Positions 1 to 6,656 of a stretch of DNA of 64,000 nucleotides are shown here, in pieces. The translations under genes were made by a program, and so were the position numbers. Within the stretch, counting starts at the first letter, position 1, and every line of letters starts with the position of its first letter. The notes beneath the pieces are model-generated. The model saw nothing but the letters and a program-made list of their open reading frames with translations. It ran no database searches and had not been told where the DNA came from. The stretch is from JAQVSH01 sp964451605 (GTDB lineage Bacteria; Bacteroidota; Bacteroidia; Bacteroidales; UBA4181): the NCBI GenBank assembly GCA_964451605.1, contig CAYVJA010000004.1, positions 1 to 64,000 of the forward strand, in the 5' to 3' direction.

Positions 1-72
1 TAATGCTCTAATGCTCTAATGCTCTAATGCTCTAATGCTCTAATGCTCTAATGCTTTGGTGCGCTTCGCGCG
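1..72. repeat. Octamer tandem array with GCGCTTCGCGCG tail (copy A)
   Basis: Seven units of TAATGCTC (the last ends in T) fill 1-56 and the self-complementary core GCGCTTCGCGCG follows at 61-72. The same arrangement, units of [CTA]TA[AG]TGCT followed by the core, recurs at 1371-1430, 7875-7917, 13691-13742, 16636-16892 and 33887-33922, always between genes. The array runs into the window edge, so its full length is unknown. Confidence 0.9.
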
Positions 73-107
73 GTGTAGCTGTGTGGCAGTGTAGCAGGGC
101 TTGGGGT

Positions 108-143
108 AAAAAAAAGAGCCTGTTGTGTGTAAACAACAGGCTC
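108..143 (-). terminator. Intrinsic terminator of the small RNA
   Basis: A perfect 11-bp stem, GAGCCTGTTGT (116-126) with ACAACAGGCTC (133-143), is followed on the minus strand by eight T (108-115). It would also end transcripts reading through from the endonuclease-family gene at 326-1372. Confidence 0.9.
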
Positions 144-274
144 GGTATGGGGTACGACGGCAACCGTCCGGGTATTGTTTACACGGGGTAAGGGCTGCGC
201 CACCAATTCATGTTCATGAAAGTACTTAGGTATGCCATTGTAGAGTGTCTGATTTATAGGACTTGGACTCTTTG
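108..274 (-). ncRNA. Unidentified small RNA, about 167 nt
   Basis: The minus strand carries a complete stand-alone transcription unit: a Bacteroidota promoter at 280-309, predicted start near 274, and an intrinsic terminator at 108-143. The span has no convincing ORF. Visible stems are AGAGT/ACTCT near the 5' end, TTCATG/CATGAA with an AA loop, GACGG/CCGTC with a TTG loop, and the terminator. The segment 175-184 is perfectly complementary over 10 bases to 127-136, which overlaps the terminator stem, so two exclusive folds are possible. Size and layout would suit a 6S-type RNA, but I do not recognise a family; it lacks the SRP-RNA and tmRNA hallmarks. It could alternatively be the leader of a minus-strand gene left of the window. 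Confidence 0.6.
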
Positions 275-279
275 AGCAG

Positions 280-309
280 CAAAATTAATAATCCATTTTA
301 TTTTCGCAA
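280..309 (-). promoter_or_regulatory. Bacteroidota promoter for the small RNA
   Basis: On the minus strand TTG (307-309) is separated by 19-20 bases from TAATTTTG (280-287), an exact match to the Bacteroidota -7 element TAnnTTTG. The predicted start is about 273-275. There is no ORF between it and the terminator. Confidence 0.7.
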
Positions 310-325
310 GGGCTTGTCTGTTTTT

Positions 326-1372
326 TTATTTTTTGTGAAGGAGAAGGCTTACAGGGAGGTGGTCGCTGGGTCCTCCTTTCCAGATGGGTCCCTGGTAGGT
401 TCGGTGGGGTTTGACGCCTCCGTGGGTGGGATCGGGAATGAGCAGGAAGGGTTCGGAACTGATTTTGAAGTTGTTTTTGGGGATGGAGAATCCACTTTTG
501 TTTTTGAGTAGGGCCGCCGATACGATGATTTGGTCTATGAGTTCCCAGCTTTCTTTGTATTTGTAAGAGCCGGGCACCCGGCTATTGCTTCGGGTTGAGA
601 GGTTTAAAAGTACGGGTAGGCTTGCCGGGATTGATGCACGATGCAATTTTCGACTTCGCGTTGTGAACCCGGCGGGAAGGGCACCCAATGTTTGCGTAAG
701 TGCCTTGTTGGCAGGGGTGTCGTTGAAATCGCCCATGATGATGATTTTGGCTTCAGGATGGCCACTCCCGATGGAGTCGACGATGTGCCGGAGAGCAGTT
801 GCCGCGCAGGTGCGGAGTTGGGTCGATTTTGATCCGCCAAGTTTTGATGGCCAGTGACAAACAAATAGATGAAGTGTATCCTGGTTGTCTATCAGACCTT
901 TTGCATAGAGGGTTTCGCGGCTCTTTTCCAGTTCGCCTTTTCGGTTGGTAAGAGGGATAAAGGCTTCATGAAGCAGGGTCATGCGATCTGCGCGATAGAG
1001 AAGAGCTACGTCGATACCACGTGGATCGGTCGATTCGCGGTGAATTATTTCGTAGGGAACTGATTGCAGAGGCGTCTGTTGCAGAAGGCTTTCCAAAACG
1101 TGTCGGTTCTCGATTTCGGCCAGCCCGATGAGATCGGGATAAACGATGTTTTCGTTTTCCATGACAATGGCCCGATACAGCATATTTCGCTTTTCGAGGA
1201 ACCGACGGCTTGTGTAGTGTTTTTCTGAAGCGGGGGTGAACTCTTCATCGGCTGTCGCGGGGTTGTCTTCGGTGTCGAAGAGATTCTCTGCATTGTAGAA
1301 GAGAATCCGGAGTTGATCACCGAAAGTGGGATCGACGGGGAGAAGGGAGAGAATGGTGAGGAGGAGGATCAT
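326..1372 (-). CDS. Secreted endonuclease/exonuclease/phosphatase family protein
   Basis: 348 residues. The fold is that of metal-dependent phosphodiesterases (DNase I, exonuclease III, sphingomyelinases). Visible family motifs are the N-terminal FYNAENLFD around residues 25-33, LAEIENRH near 85-92, the metal/phosphate motif GDFND near 213, and SDHLPV near the C-terminus. A short hydrophobic N-terminus suggests export. Whether the substrate is nucleic acid, a phospholipid or another phosphodiester cannot be told. The start codon lies directly against an octamer repeat array: the ATG is formed at its first unit, so there is no ordinary 5' leader and the original N-terminus may have been longer. 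The small RNA lies downstream on the same strand. Confidence 0.85.
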   Translation of the reverse strand: MILLLTILSLLPVDPTFGDQLRILFYNAENLFDTEDNPATADEEFTPASEKHYTSRRFLEKRNMLYRAIVMENENIVYPDLIGLAEIENRHVLESLLQQTPLQSVPYEIIHRESTDPRGIDVALLYRADRMTLLHEAFIPLTNRKGELEKSRETLYAKGLIDNQDTLHLFVCHWPSKLGGSKSTQLRTCAATALRHIVDSIGSGHPEAKIIIMGDFNDTPANKALTQTLGALPAGFTTRSRKLHRASIPASLPVLLNLSTRSNSRVPGSYKYKESWELIDQIIVSAALLKNKSGFSIPKNNFKISSEPFLLIPDPTHGGVKPHRTYQGPIWKGGPSDHLPVSLLLHKK

Positions 1373-1482
1373 AATGCTATAATGCTATAATGCTTTAATG
1401 CTCTAGTGCTCTAATGCTGCGCTTCGCGCGGGTGGAACAGTGATTGGGATGGTATAGGATGTAGTTCATCCAATTAGGCGGA
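1371..1482. repeat. Composite intergenic repeat (copy B)
   Basis: Six octamers ending in TAATGCT or TAGTGCT (1371-1418) are followed by GCGCTTCGCGCG (1419-1430), then GGTGGAACAGTGAT, a short inverted repeat GGATG/CATCC and the tail CCAATTAGGCGGAA. The part after the core is closely matched at 16711-16784, so the two copies share a unit of about 60-70 bp. Confidence 0.85.
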
Positions 1483-1698
1483 AGATAATGGTGAATGGTA
1501 AAGGTGGTGTTTTTGGTGGATGTGTGGGGCGTGTGGAATGGGGGTATTAGGGGTCCGAATGGTCTTTTTTTTTGTGGTGGGTGGGGAATGTGAGTTGTGA
1601 AGCGTGTGTTTTTGGGGTGGGTTATTGGGGTAATGTATGGGTTTATACTTGAAGTGAGGTTTTTTTGGGGGAGGAACAGGAGTTTTTTGGGGTGCAGA
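1483..1698. other. G/T-rich, C-poor intergenic tract
   Basis: About 215 bases with only about ten C on the plus strand and repeated runs of G (1526-1529, 1540-1544, 1550-1553, 1576-1586, 1614-1617). No credible gene: the only long frame, on the minus strand, is low-complexity Pro/Thr/His/Asn. The tract lies just upstream of the his promoter. Confidence 0.7.
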
Positions 1699-1729
1699 TT
1701 TGTGTTTTGCAGAAAATATTGTATCATTG
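1699..1729 (+). promoter_or_regulatory. Promoter of the histidine operon
   Basis: TTTG (1699-1702), 19 bases, then TATCATTG (1722-1729), which matches the Bacteroidota -7 element TAnnTTTG at all but one position. Predicted start is around 1734, about 14 bases upstream of the leader-peptide ATG. Confidence 0.7.
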
Positions 1730-1747
1730 CGCGTTGATTTTTTGTTT

Positions 1748-1816
1748 ATGAATCGTTGGACTGTTTTTACCTCTTCGCACGTTGGGCTGTCACATCATCA
1801 TCTGATGATGGGATAA
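1748..1816 (+). CDS. hisL: Histidine-operon leader peptide
   Basis: A 22-codon frame, ATG 1748 to TAA 1814-1816, too short for routine gene calling. Its second half reads SHVGLSHHHLMMG: four histidines, three in a row (CAT CAT CAT, 1793-1801). It lies between the his promoter and an intrinsic terminator, upstream of hisG, where a regulatory leader peptide would be expected. By analogy with proteobacterial hisL the product itself would have no function; ribosome progress through the His codons would choose between RNA folds. The stop codon ends two bases before the antiterminator arm at 1818-1827, so a ribosome at the stop would cover that arm and one stalled at the His codons would not. No strong Shine-Dalgarno is visible. 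Confidence 0.75.
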   Translation: MNRWTVFTSSHVGLSHHHLMMG

Positions 1817-1855
1817 GTTGTGCAAACGCGTGATTAGATACGGGAAAGGTTTGCA
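1793..1855 (+). promoter_or_regulatory. His attenuator: pause hairpin and antiterminator
   Basis: CATCATCA (1793-1800), which is the His codon run itself, pairs with TGATGATG (1803-1810). TTGTGCAAAC (1818-1827) is an exact copy of the terminator 3' arm (1856-1865) and can pair through TGCAAAC with GTTTGCA (1849-1855), the terminator 5' arm. Antiterminator and terminator therefore exclude each other. Confidence 0.75.
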
Positions 1856-1872
1856 TTGTGCAAACCTTTTTT
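1845..1872 (+). terminator. Attenuator terminator upstream of hisG
   Basis: AAAGGTTTGCA (1845-1855) pairs perfectly with TGCAAACCTTT (1859-1869) around a TTG loop, followed by a T run to 1872. It lies 106 bases before hisG in the direction of transcription, so it would prevent his expression unless antitermination occurs. Confidence 0.85.
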
Positions 1873-1977
1873 CATTTTGGGAATTCTGGTCGGGTGTTTT
1901 TTGAAAGGTGTTTTGCGGACAGTTCTTGTGTGGTATACAGTTGAAGTATATATATCGAATTTAATCAGATTGAAAGA

Positions 1978-2832
1978 ATGACTCTTAGAATTGCTATTCA
2001 GGCCAAGGGCCGGTTGTATGAGGATACAGTGGCTTTGCTTTCGGAGGCGGGGATTCGGTTTCCCTCCGAAAAACGCACATTGTTGGTGCAGGGTAAGGGA
2101 ATGCCTGTGGAGGCGCTTTTTTTGCGCGACGATGATATTCCTCAGTCGGTGAACGACGGGGTTGCCGATGTGGGTATTGTGGGCGAGAATGAGTATATGG
2201 AGAAGAATTATCCTGTTGAGGTTATTAAACGACTCGGTTTTAGTAAGTGCCGTTTGTCGCTGGCAATCCCAAAGGATGAGGCCTATCCGGGTTTGTCGTG
2301 GTTCTCGGGCAAGAAGATTGCTACCTCCTATCCGGCTATTTTGTCTCGTTTTCTGGCCGATAATCAGATAGATGCCGATATTCACGTGATTACCGGTTCG
2401 GTGGAGATTGCTCCGGGTATCGGGCTTTCGGACGCGATTTTCGACATTGTAAGTTCGGGCAGCACCCTGGTTTATAATCGTCTGAAGGAGGTTGAGGTGG
2501 TTACACAGTCGGAGGCGCTTTTGATTGGCCACCCGGGTATGGCGCCGGAAAAACGGGCGATTCTTGATGAACTCATTTTTCGAATGAACGCGGTTCAGAC
2601 CGCCTGTGGGAAAAAATATATCTTGCTGAATGCCCCCAATGAGCATCTCGACCAGATTATGGCTGTGATTCCCGGCATGAAGAGCCCAACCATCATGCCC
2701 CTGGCAAAAGAGGGGTGGAGTTCGATGCATTCAGTAATCGAAGAGAGCCGTTTCTGGGAGGTAATCGGACAGTTGAAGTCCTTTGGTGCTGAAGGAATTC
2801 TGGTGATACCCATCGAAAAAATGATTCTCTGA
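1978..2832 (+). CDS. hisG: ATP phosphoribosyltransferase, long form
   Basis: 284 residues. It catalyses the first committed step of histidine synthesis, joining ATP and PRPP to give N1-(5-phosphoribosyl)-ATP. The length is that of the long HisG class, whose C-terminal ACT-like domain (roughly residues 210-284) binds histidine for feedback inhibition, so no HisZ partner is needed and none is seen. The N-terminus (LRIAIQAKGRLYEDT) and the phosphate-binding stretch DIVSSGSTL near residue 160 fit the family. It is the first structural gene after the leader and terminator, so both attenuation and feedback inhibition would act at the pathway entry. Confidence 0.95.
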   Translation: MTLRIAIQAKGRLYEDTVALLSEAGIRFPSEKRTLLVQGKGMPVEALFLRDDDIPQSVNDGVADVGIVGENEYMEKNYPVEVIKRLGFSKCRLSLAIPKDEAYPGLSWFSGKKIATSYPAILSRFLADNQIDADIHVITGSVEIAPGIGLSDAIFDIVSSGSTLVYNRLKEVEVVTQSEALLIGHPGMAPEKRAILDELIFRMNAVQTACGKKYILLNAPNEHLDQIMAVIPGMKSPTIMPLAKEGWSSMHSVIEESRFWEVIGQLKSFGAEGILVIPIEKMIL

Positions 2833-2884
2833 TAAGTAATTTTACGTTCATTGATGAGTTATGGAGTCACACTGGAGTTCGACG

Positions 2885-3054
2885 TTTGGATGTAACTGGC
2901 TCGGAGACATTGGATAAGTTGGGCGGGGCCCCATCGCTCTCAATGAGCGCTAAAAAGAGGAGCTGTTTGAGCGAAGCGAGTTCTCCTCTTTTAGCGAATG
3001 AGAGCGCGAATGGGTCGACAAACTTGTCATGTCGAAGAGGTAGTTACATCCAAA
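2885..3054. repeat. Palindromic element of about 170 bp inside the his operon
   Basis: Outer arms TTTGGATGTAACT (2885-2897) and AGTTACATCCAAA (3042-3054) are perfect complements. Inside are further paired segments (GACAT/ATGTC, AAGTT/AACTT, CGCTCTC/GAGAGCG) and a strong inner hairpin, CGCTAAAAAGAGGAG against CTCCTCTTTTAGCG, with a GCGAAGCG-containing loop. It fills the gap between hisG and hisD. A short relative with the same outer arms lies at 7981-8017. It may be a non-autonomous mobile or REP-like element; no transposase is near. Confidence 0.85.
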
Positions 3055-3115
3055 TAGGCAAAAAGCCAGGAAAGGACCAAGTTTAGTTATGATTGATGAA
3101 TGATTAGGGAGGTAA

Positions 3116-4411
3116 ATGATGCTACAAGTAGTTAAGTTTCCGAAAAGAGAGGAGTGGGATTCGCTGTTAAAACGACCTGCGCTTTCGTACGATGCGCTTA
3201 CTTCGGTGGTAGAGCAGGTGATGGACGAGGTGCGTGCCGGGGGCGATGAGGCGCTTCGGGCGTTTACCAAGCGGTTCGACCGGGCTGAGTTGGGCTTGAT
3301 CGGGGTTACTCCCGGGGAGTTTGAGGAGGCGAAACGGCTCTGTGATCCATCGCTTATGGAGGCCATCGAGACGGCAGCTGCCAATATCCGCCTTTTCCAT
3401 TCGCAGCAGATTCGCAGTGAGGCTATGGTTGAGACCATGCCGGGTGTTCGTTGCTGGCGAGAAGTGAGAGCTATCGAAAAGGTGGGCCTCTATGTGCCCG
3501 GCGGATCGGCCCCGCTTTTTTCGACGGTGCTGATGCTGGGTATTCCGGCGGTGATTGCCGGTTGTAGCCGGATTGTGCTCTGTACGCCTCCCGATCCGCA
3601 GGGAAAAGTTCATCCCGCGATTCTCGCGTCTGCTCATCTGATTGGGATTTCGGAGGTGTATAAAGTGGGCGGAATTCAGGCCATTGCTGCGCTTACGTAT
3701 GGTACCGAATCGATTCCGGCGGTAGATAAAATTTTTGGACCCGGGAATCAGTATGTGACTGCTGCAAAGCAGCGGGCTTCGTTGCAAGGGGTGGCCATTG
3801 ATATGCCGGCCGGTCCTTCGGAGGTACTGGTAATGGCCGATGCCACTTCCAATCCGGCGTTTGTGGCTTCCGATCTGTTGTCGCAAGCCGAACACGGACC
3901 CGACAGTCAGGTAATCCTTCTGACATGTAATCCGGATGTGGTGAAACCGATTGAGGCAGAGTTGTATAGGCAGCTCGATCTGCTTCCAAGGAAAGAGTTG
4001 GCGGTTAAGTCGTTGGAAAACAGTAAGATTATTCTACTGAACAGCATGGAAGAAATGATGGAGATGAGCAACGCCTACGCTCCTGAACATCTGATTATCT
4101 CTACAGATGGGGCTGAGCAGTGGGTGCCCTTTGTCCGGAATGCCGGTTCGGTTTTTCTGGGCCATTATGCGCCGGAGAGTGCCGGAGATTATGCCAGTGG
4201 CACCAATCACGCCCTCCCTACATCGGGTTATGCCAGGGCATACAGTGGCGTGAGCACGGATAGTTTTATCAAAAAAATTACTTTTCAAAATATAACCTCC
4301 GAAGGGTTCGCTCAGCTGGGGCCTGTGGTCGAAAAGATGGCGGCTGCAGAAAGGCTCGAAGCGCACAGAAGGGCTGCAACGGTGCGACTGAAAGCATCTG
4401 GCAATTCCTGA
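3116..4411 (+). CDS. hisD: Histidinol dehydrogenase
   Basis: 431 residues, normal for the family. It oxidises L-histidinol to L-histidine in two NAD-dependent steps with a zinc ion. Visible family regions are the phosphate/NAD segment VPGGSAPLFSTVLML near residues 125-139, GPGNQYV, the MPAGPSEVLV stretch, QAEHGPDSQ (Zn-ligand region) and the C-terminal GTNHALPTSG. Two adjacent ATG codons (3116, 3119) follow AGGGAGG at 3106-3112, an unusually good Shine-Dalgarno for this phylum; spacing favours 3119, so the first residue is uncertain by one. The palindromic element 2885-3054 separates it from hisG. Confidence 0.96.
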   Translation: MMLQVVKFPKREEWDSLLKRPALSYDALTSVVEQVMDEVRAGGDEALRAFTKRFDRAELGLIGVTPGEFEEAKRLCDPSLMEAIETAAANIRLFHSQQIRSEAMVETMPGVRCWREVRAIEKVGLYVPGGSAPLFSTVLMLGIPAVIAGCSRIVLCTPPDPQGKVHPAILASAHLIGISEVYKVGGIQAIAALTYGTESIPAVDKIFGPGNQYVTAAKQRASLQGVAIDMPAGPSEVLVMADATSNPAFVASDLLSQAEHGPDSQVILLTCNPDVVKPIEAELYRQLDLLPRKELAVKSLENSKIILLNSMEEMMEMSNAYAPEHLIISTDGAEQWVPFVRNAGSVFLGHYAPESAGDYASGTNHALPTSGYARAYSGVSTDSFIKKITFQNITSEGFAQLGPVVEKMAAAERLEAHRRAATVRLKASGNS

Positions 4412-4436
4412 GATAATTCGGATAATACTGTTTACT

Positions 4437-5495
4437 ATGTTTGATCTTTCTACTTTGATTCGCGATAATATTAAAAGGATGAAGCCCTATTCATCGGCTC
4501 GCGGTGAGTTTCAGGGCGAGGCTTCGGTTTTTCTGGATGCCAACGAAAATCCCTTTAATAACCCCTATAACCGCTATCCTGATCCGCTGCAGCGAAAGTT
4601 GAAACAGCAGATCTCCCTTCTGAAAGGGGTTCCCGAAGGCTCCATCTTTCTGGGAAACGGGAGTGATGAGCCTATCGACCTGTTGATTCGTGCCTTTTGC
4701 GAACCGGGTCGTGACACTATGGTGACGCTCGATCCAACCTATGGAATGTACGAGGTGGCGGCAAATACAAACAATGTGGAGTGCCGGAAGGTGCTGCTTA
4801 ATGAAGAGTTTCAGATGGATCTGCCTGCTGTAAAAGCGGCTGTCACTCCTCAAACAAAGTTGATTTTTCTCTGCTCGCCCAATAATCCTACCGGAAATCT
4901 GCTCAGAAAAGAACAGATGCTTTCTCTGGCAGAGTGGTTTCACGGTATAGTAGTGGTCGATGAGGCCTATATCGATTTTGCACCCGGTCACAGCCTGTTG
5001 ACCGAGTTGGCCAACTATCCGAATCTGGTGGTGCTTCAGACCTTCTCTAAGGCTTGGGGCCTGGCCGGCATCCGCCTGGGGATGGCCTTTGCTTCGGAAT
5101 CGATTATTGCTATTCTGAATAAAATTAAGTACCCCTACAATGTGAATGTGCTCACCCAAAAGGTGGCGCTCGAGATGCTCGGGTCTGTACAGCAGCATGA
5201 TCAATGGGTTGATGAACTGCTGACCGGACGCGATATGCTTTCGAACCAGCTGAGAACGCTTCCTTATGTGCGAAAGGTGTTTCCTTCTGATGCCAACTTT
5301 CTTCTGCTGAGGGTAGACGATCCCCTTTCAGTGTACCGTTATCTGATGCAGAATGGAATCATTGTGCGTAATCGTCATTCTGTTTCGTTGTGCGCAGGAT
5401 GCTTGCGCATTACCATAGGCTCTCCCTCAGAGAATGATGCATTGTTATCGGCTATGAGGGCTTTCCCGCTAGATCGTTGTTCGCTTTCGTGCTGA
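4437..5495 (+). CDS. hisC: Histidinol-phosphate aminotransferase
   Basis: 352 residues. This PLP-dependent fold-type I aminotransferase converts imidazole-acetol phosphate and glutamate to histidinol phosphate and 2-oxoglutarate. It shows LDANENPF near residue 33, SPNNPTGN near 147, VVDEAYIDF near 172 and the PLP-lysine motif TFSKAWGLAG with the lysine at about 205. It starts 25 bases after hisD. An exact -7 element TATATTTG at 5502-5509, just after its stop codon, may give extra transcription of hisB. Confidence 0.96.
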   Translation: MFDLSTLIRDNIKRMKPYSSARGEFQGEASVFLDANENPFNNPYNRYPDPLQRKLKQQISLLKGVPEGSIFLGNGSDEPIDLLIRAFCEPGRDTMVTLDPTYGMYEVAANTNNVECRKVLLNEEFQMDLPAVKAAVTPQTKLIFLCSPNNPTGNLLRKEQMLSLAEWFHGIVVVDEAYIDFAPGHSLLTELANYPNLVVLQTFSKAWGLAGIRLGMAFASESIIAILNKIKYPYNVNVLTQKVALEMLGSVQQHDQWVDELLTGRDMLSNQLRTLPYVRKVFPSDANFLLLRVDDPLSVYRYLMQNGIIVRNRHSVSLCAGCLRITIGSPSENDALLSAMRAFPLDRCSLSC

Positions 5496-5528
5496 TGCTA
5501 TTATATTTGCGCAATTTACCCTTGCTAT

Positions 5529-6656
5529 ATGAAAAAGCAGGTACTTTTTATAGACCGGGATGGGACATTGATTGTCGAACCGCCCGTCGATTTCCAGGTC
5601 GACCGCTTTGAGAAGTTGGCCTTCGTGCCCGGCGTTTTTCGAAATCTCTACCAGATCAGGCAGAATCTGCCCTTCGAACTGGTGATGGTGACCAATCAGG
5701 ATGGGCTGGGCACCGCTTCTTTTCCCGAGACGGATTTCTGGCCGGTACACAACCTGATGCTCGAGACCTTCGGCGGAGAGGGAATTACTTTCGACCGAAT
5801 CTGTATCGACCGGTCGTTCCCGCACGAAAACCTGCCTACCCGTAAGCCCGGTATCGATATGTTAACCGACTATCTTTCGGACGAGTACGATATGGCAGGA
5901 TCGTTTGTGATCGGCGATCGTCTCACGGATATGGAATTGGCTAAGAATCTGGGGGCTAAGGCAATTTTTCTGGGTAACCGGGCCCTCTTTTCGGAGGAGG
6001 AGTGGGCTCCTCTGCTTCCGGTTTGTGTACTTTTTGCCTCTTCGTGGGATGAGGTGTATGCCTTTTTGCGCAGGGGTTATCGCACAGCTGAGGTGGCCCG
6101 GAAAACCGGTGAAACCGATATTTATGTCCGTCTCGATCTGGATGGCGGGTTTGCCTCCTCTATTTCGACAGGGCTCCATTTTTTTGACCATATGCTCGAC
6201 CAGATTGTGCGGCATGCCGGTATTTCGATGGAGATTAAGGTAAAGGGCGATCTGGAGGTCGACGAACACCACACGATAGAAGATACCGGGATTGCCCTGG
6301 GAGAGGCGCTGCTCAAGGCGTTAGGCTCTAAAAGAGGAATTGAACGGTATGGATTCGTTTTGCCTATGGACGATTGTCTGGCTCAGGTGGCACTCGATTT
6401 TGGAGGCCGGTCTTGGCTGGTATGGGATGTCTCGTTTTCGCGCGAAAAGATTGGTGATGTGCCTACAGAGATGTTCTTCCACTTCTTTAAGTCGTTGAGC
6501 GACGCAGCCCGTATGAACCTTCATATTTCGGCATTTGGCGATAATGAGCACCACAAGATTGAGGGTGTTTTTAAAGGATTTGCCCGTGCGGTAAAGATGG
6601 CCGTCAGGCAGGATCTGCTGAAATTCGAACTTCCGTCAACTAAAGGATTACTATAA
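5529..6656 (+). CDS. hisB: Bifunctional histidinol phosphatase / imidazoleglycerol-phosphate dehydratase
   Basis: 375 residues with two fused enzymes. Residues 1 to about 165 are a HAD phosphatase (FIDRDGTLI, nucleophile Asp9 and Asp11) for histidinol phosphate; residues about 185-375 are IGP dehydratase with the paired metal motif DEHHTIED and a second one, DNEHHKIE, near residue 340. The Cys-rich zinc loop of the E. coli HisB phosphatase is not conserved; only one Cys and one His remain at CIDRSFPHENLP. The stop codon overlaps the ATG of the next gene by one base (TAATG), implying translational coupling. TATATTTG at 5502-5509 is a possible internal promoter. Confidence 0.95.
   Translation: MKKQVLFIDRDGTLIVEPPVDFQVDRFEKLAFVPGVFRNLYQIRQNLPFELVMVTNQDGLGTASFPETDFWPVHNLMLETFGGEGITFDRICIDRSFPHENLPTRKPGIDMLTDYLSDEYDMAGSFVIGDRLTDMELAKNLGAKAIFLGNRALFSEEEWAPLLPVCVLFASSWDEVYAFLRRGYRTAEVARKTGETDIYVRLDLDGGFASSISTGLHFFDHMLDQIVRHAGISMEIKVKGDLEVDEHHTIEDTGIALGEALLKALGSKRGIERYGFVLPMDDCLAQVALDFGGRSWLVWDVSFSREKIGDVPTEMFFHFFKSLSDAARMNLHISAFGDNEHHKIEGVFKGFARAVKMAVRQDLLKFELPSTKGLL

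Noticed and set aside
1..56. Possible CRISPR array
   Set aside because: The units are 8 bases with no spacers, and no cas genes are near; it is a simple tandem repeat.
108..274. Assignment of the small RNA as SRP RNA or tmRNA
   Set aside because: The SRP GGAAGCAGCC tetraloop region and tRNA-like ends are absent; identity is left open.
1395..1727. 110-residue minus-strand reading frame in the region before the his promoter
   Set aside because: Its low-complexity Pro/Thr/His/Asn composition is a by-product of the G/T-rich plus strand, it overlaps repeat copy B, and it has no family character.
1912..1943. Second his promoter downstream of the attenuator (TTTG, then TACAGTTG)
   Set aside because: The -7 element has a mismatch in the conserved TTTG and the site would bypass the attenuator; too weak to report as a feature.
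1834..2730. 298-residue minus-strand frame opposite hisG
   Set aside because: Antisense shadow of hisG with Arg/His-rich, low-similarity sequence.
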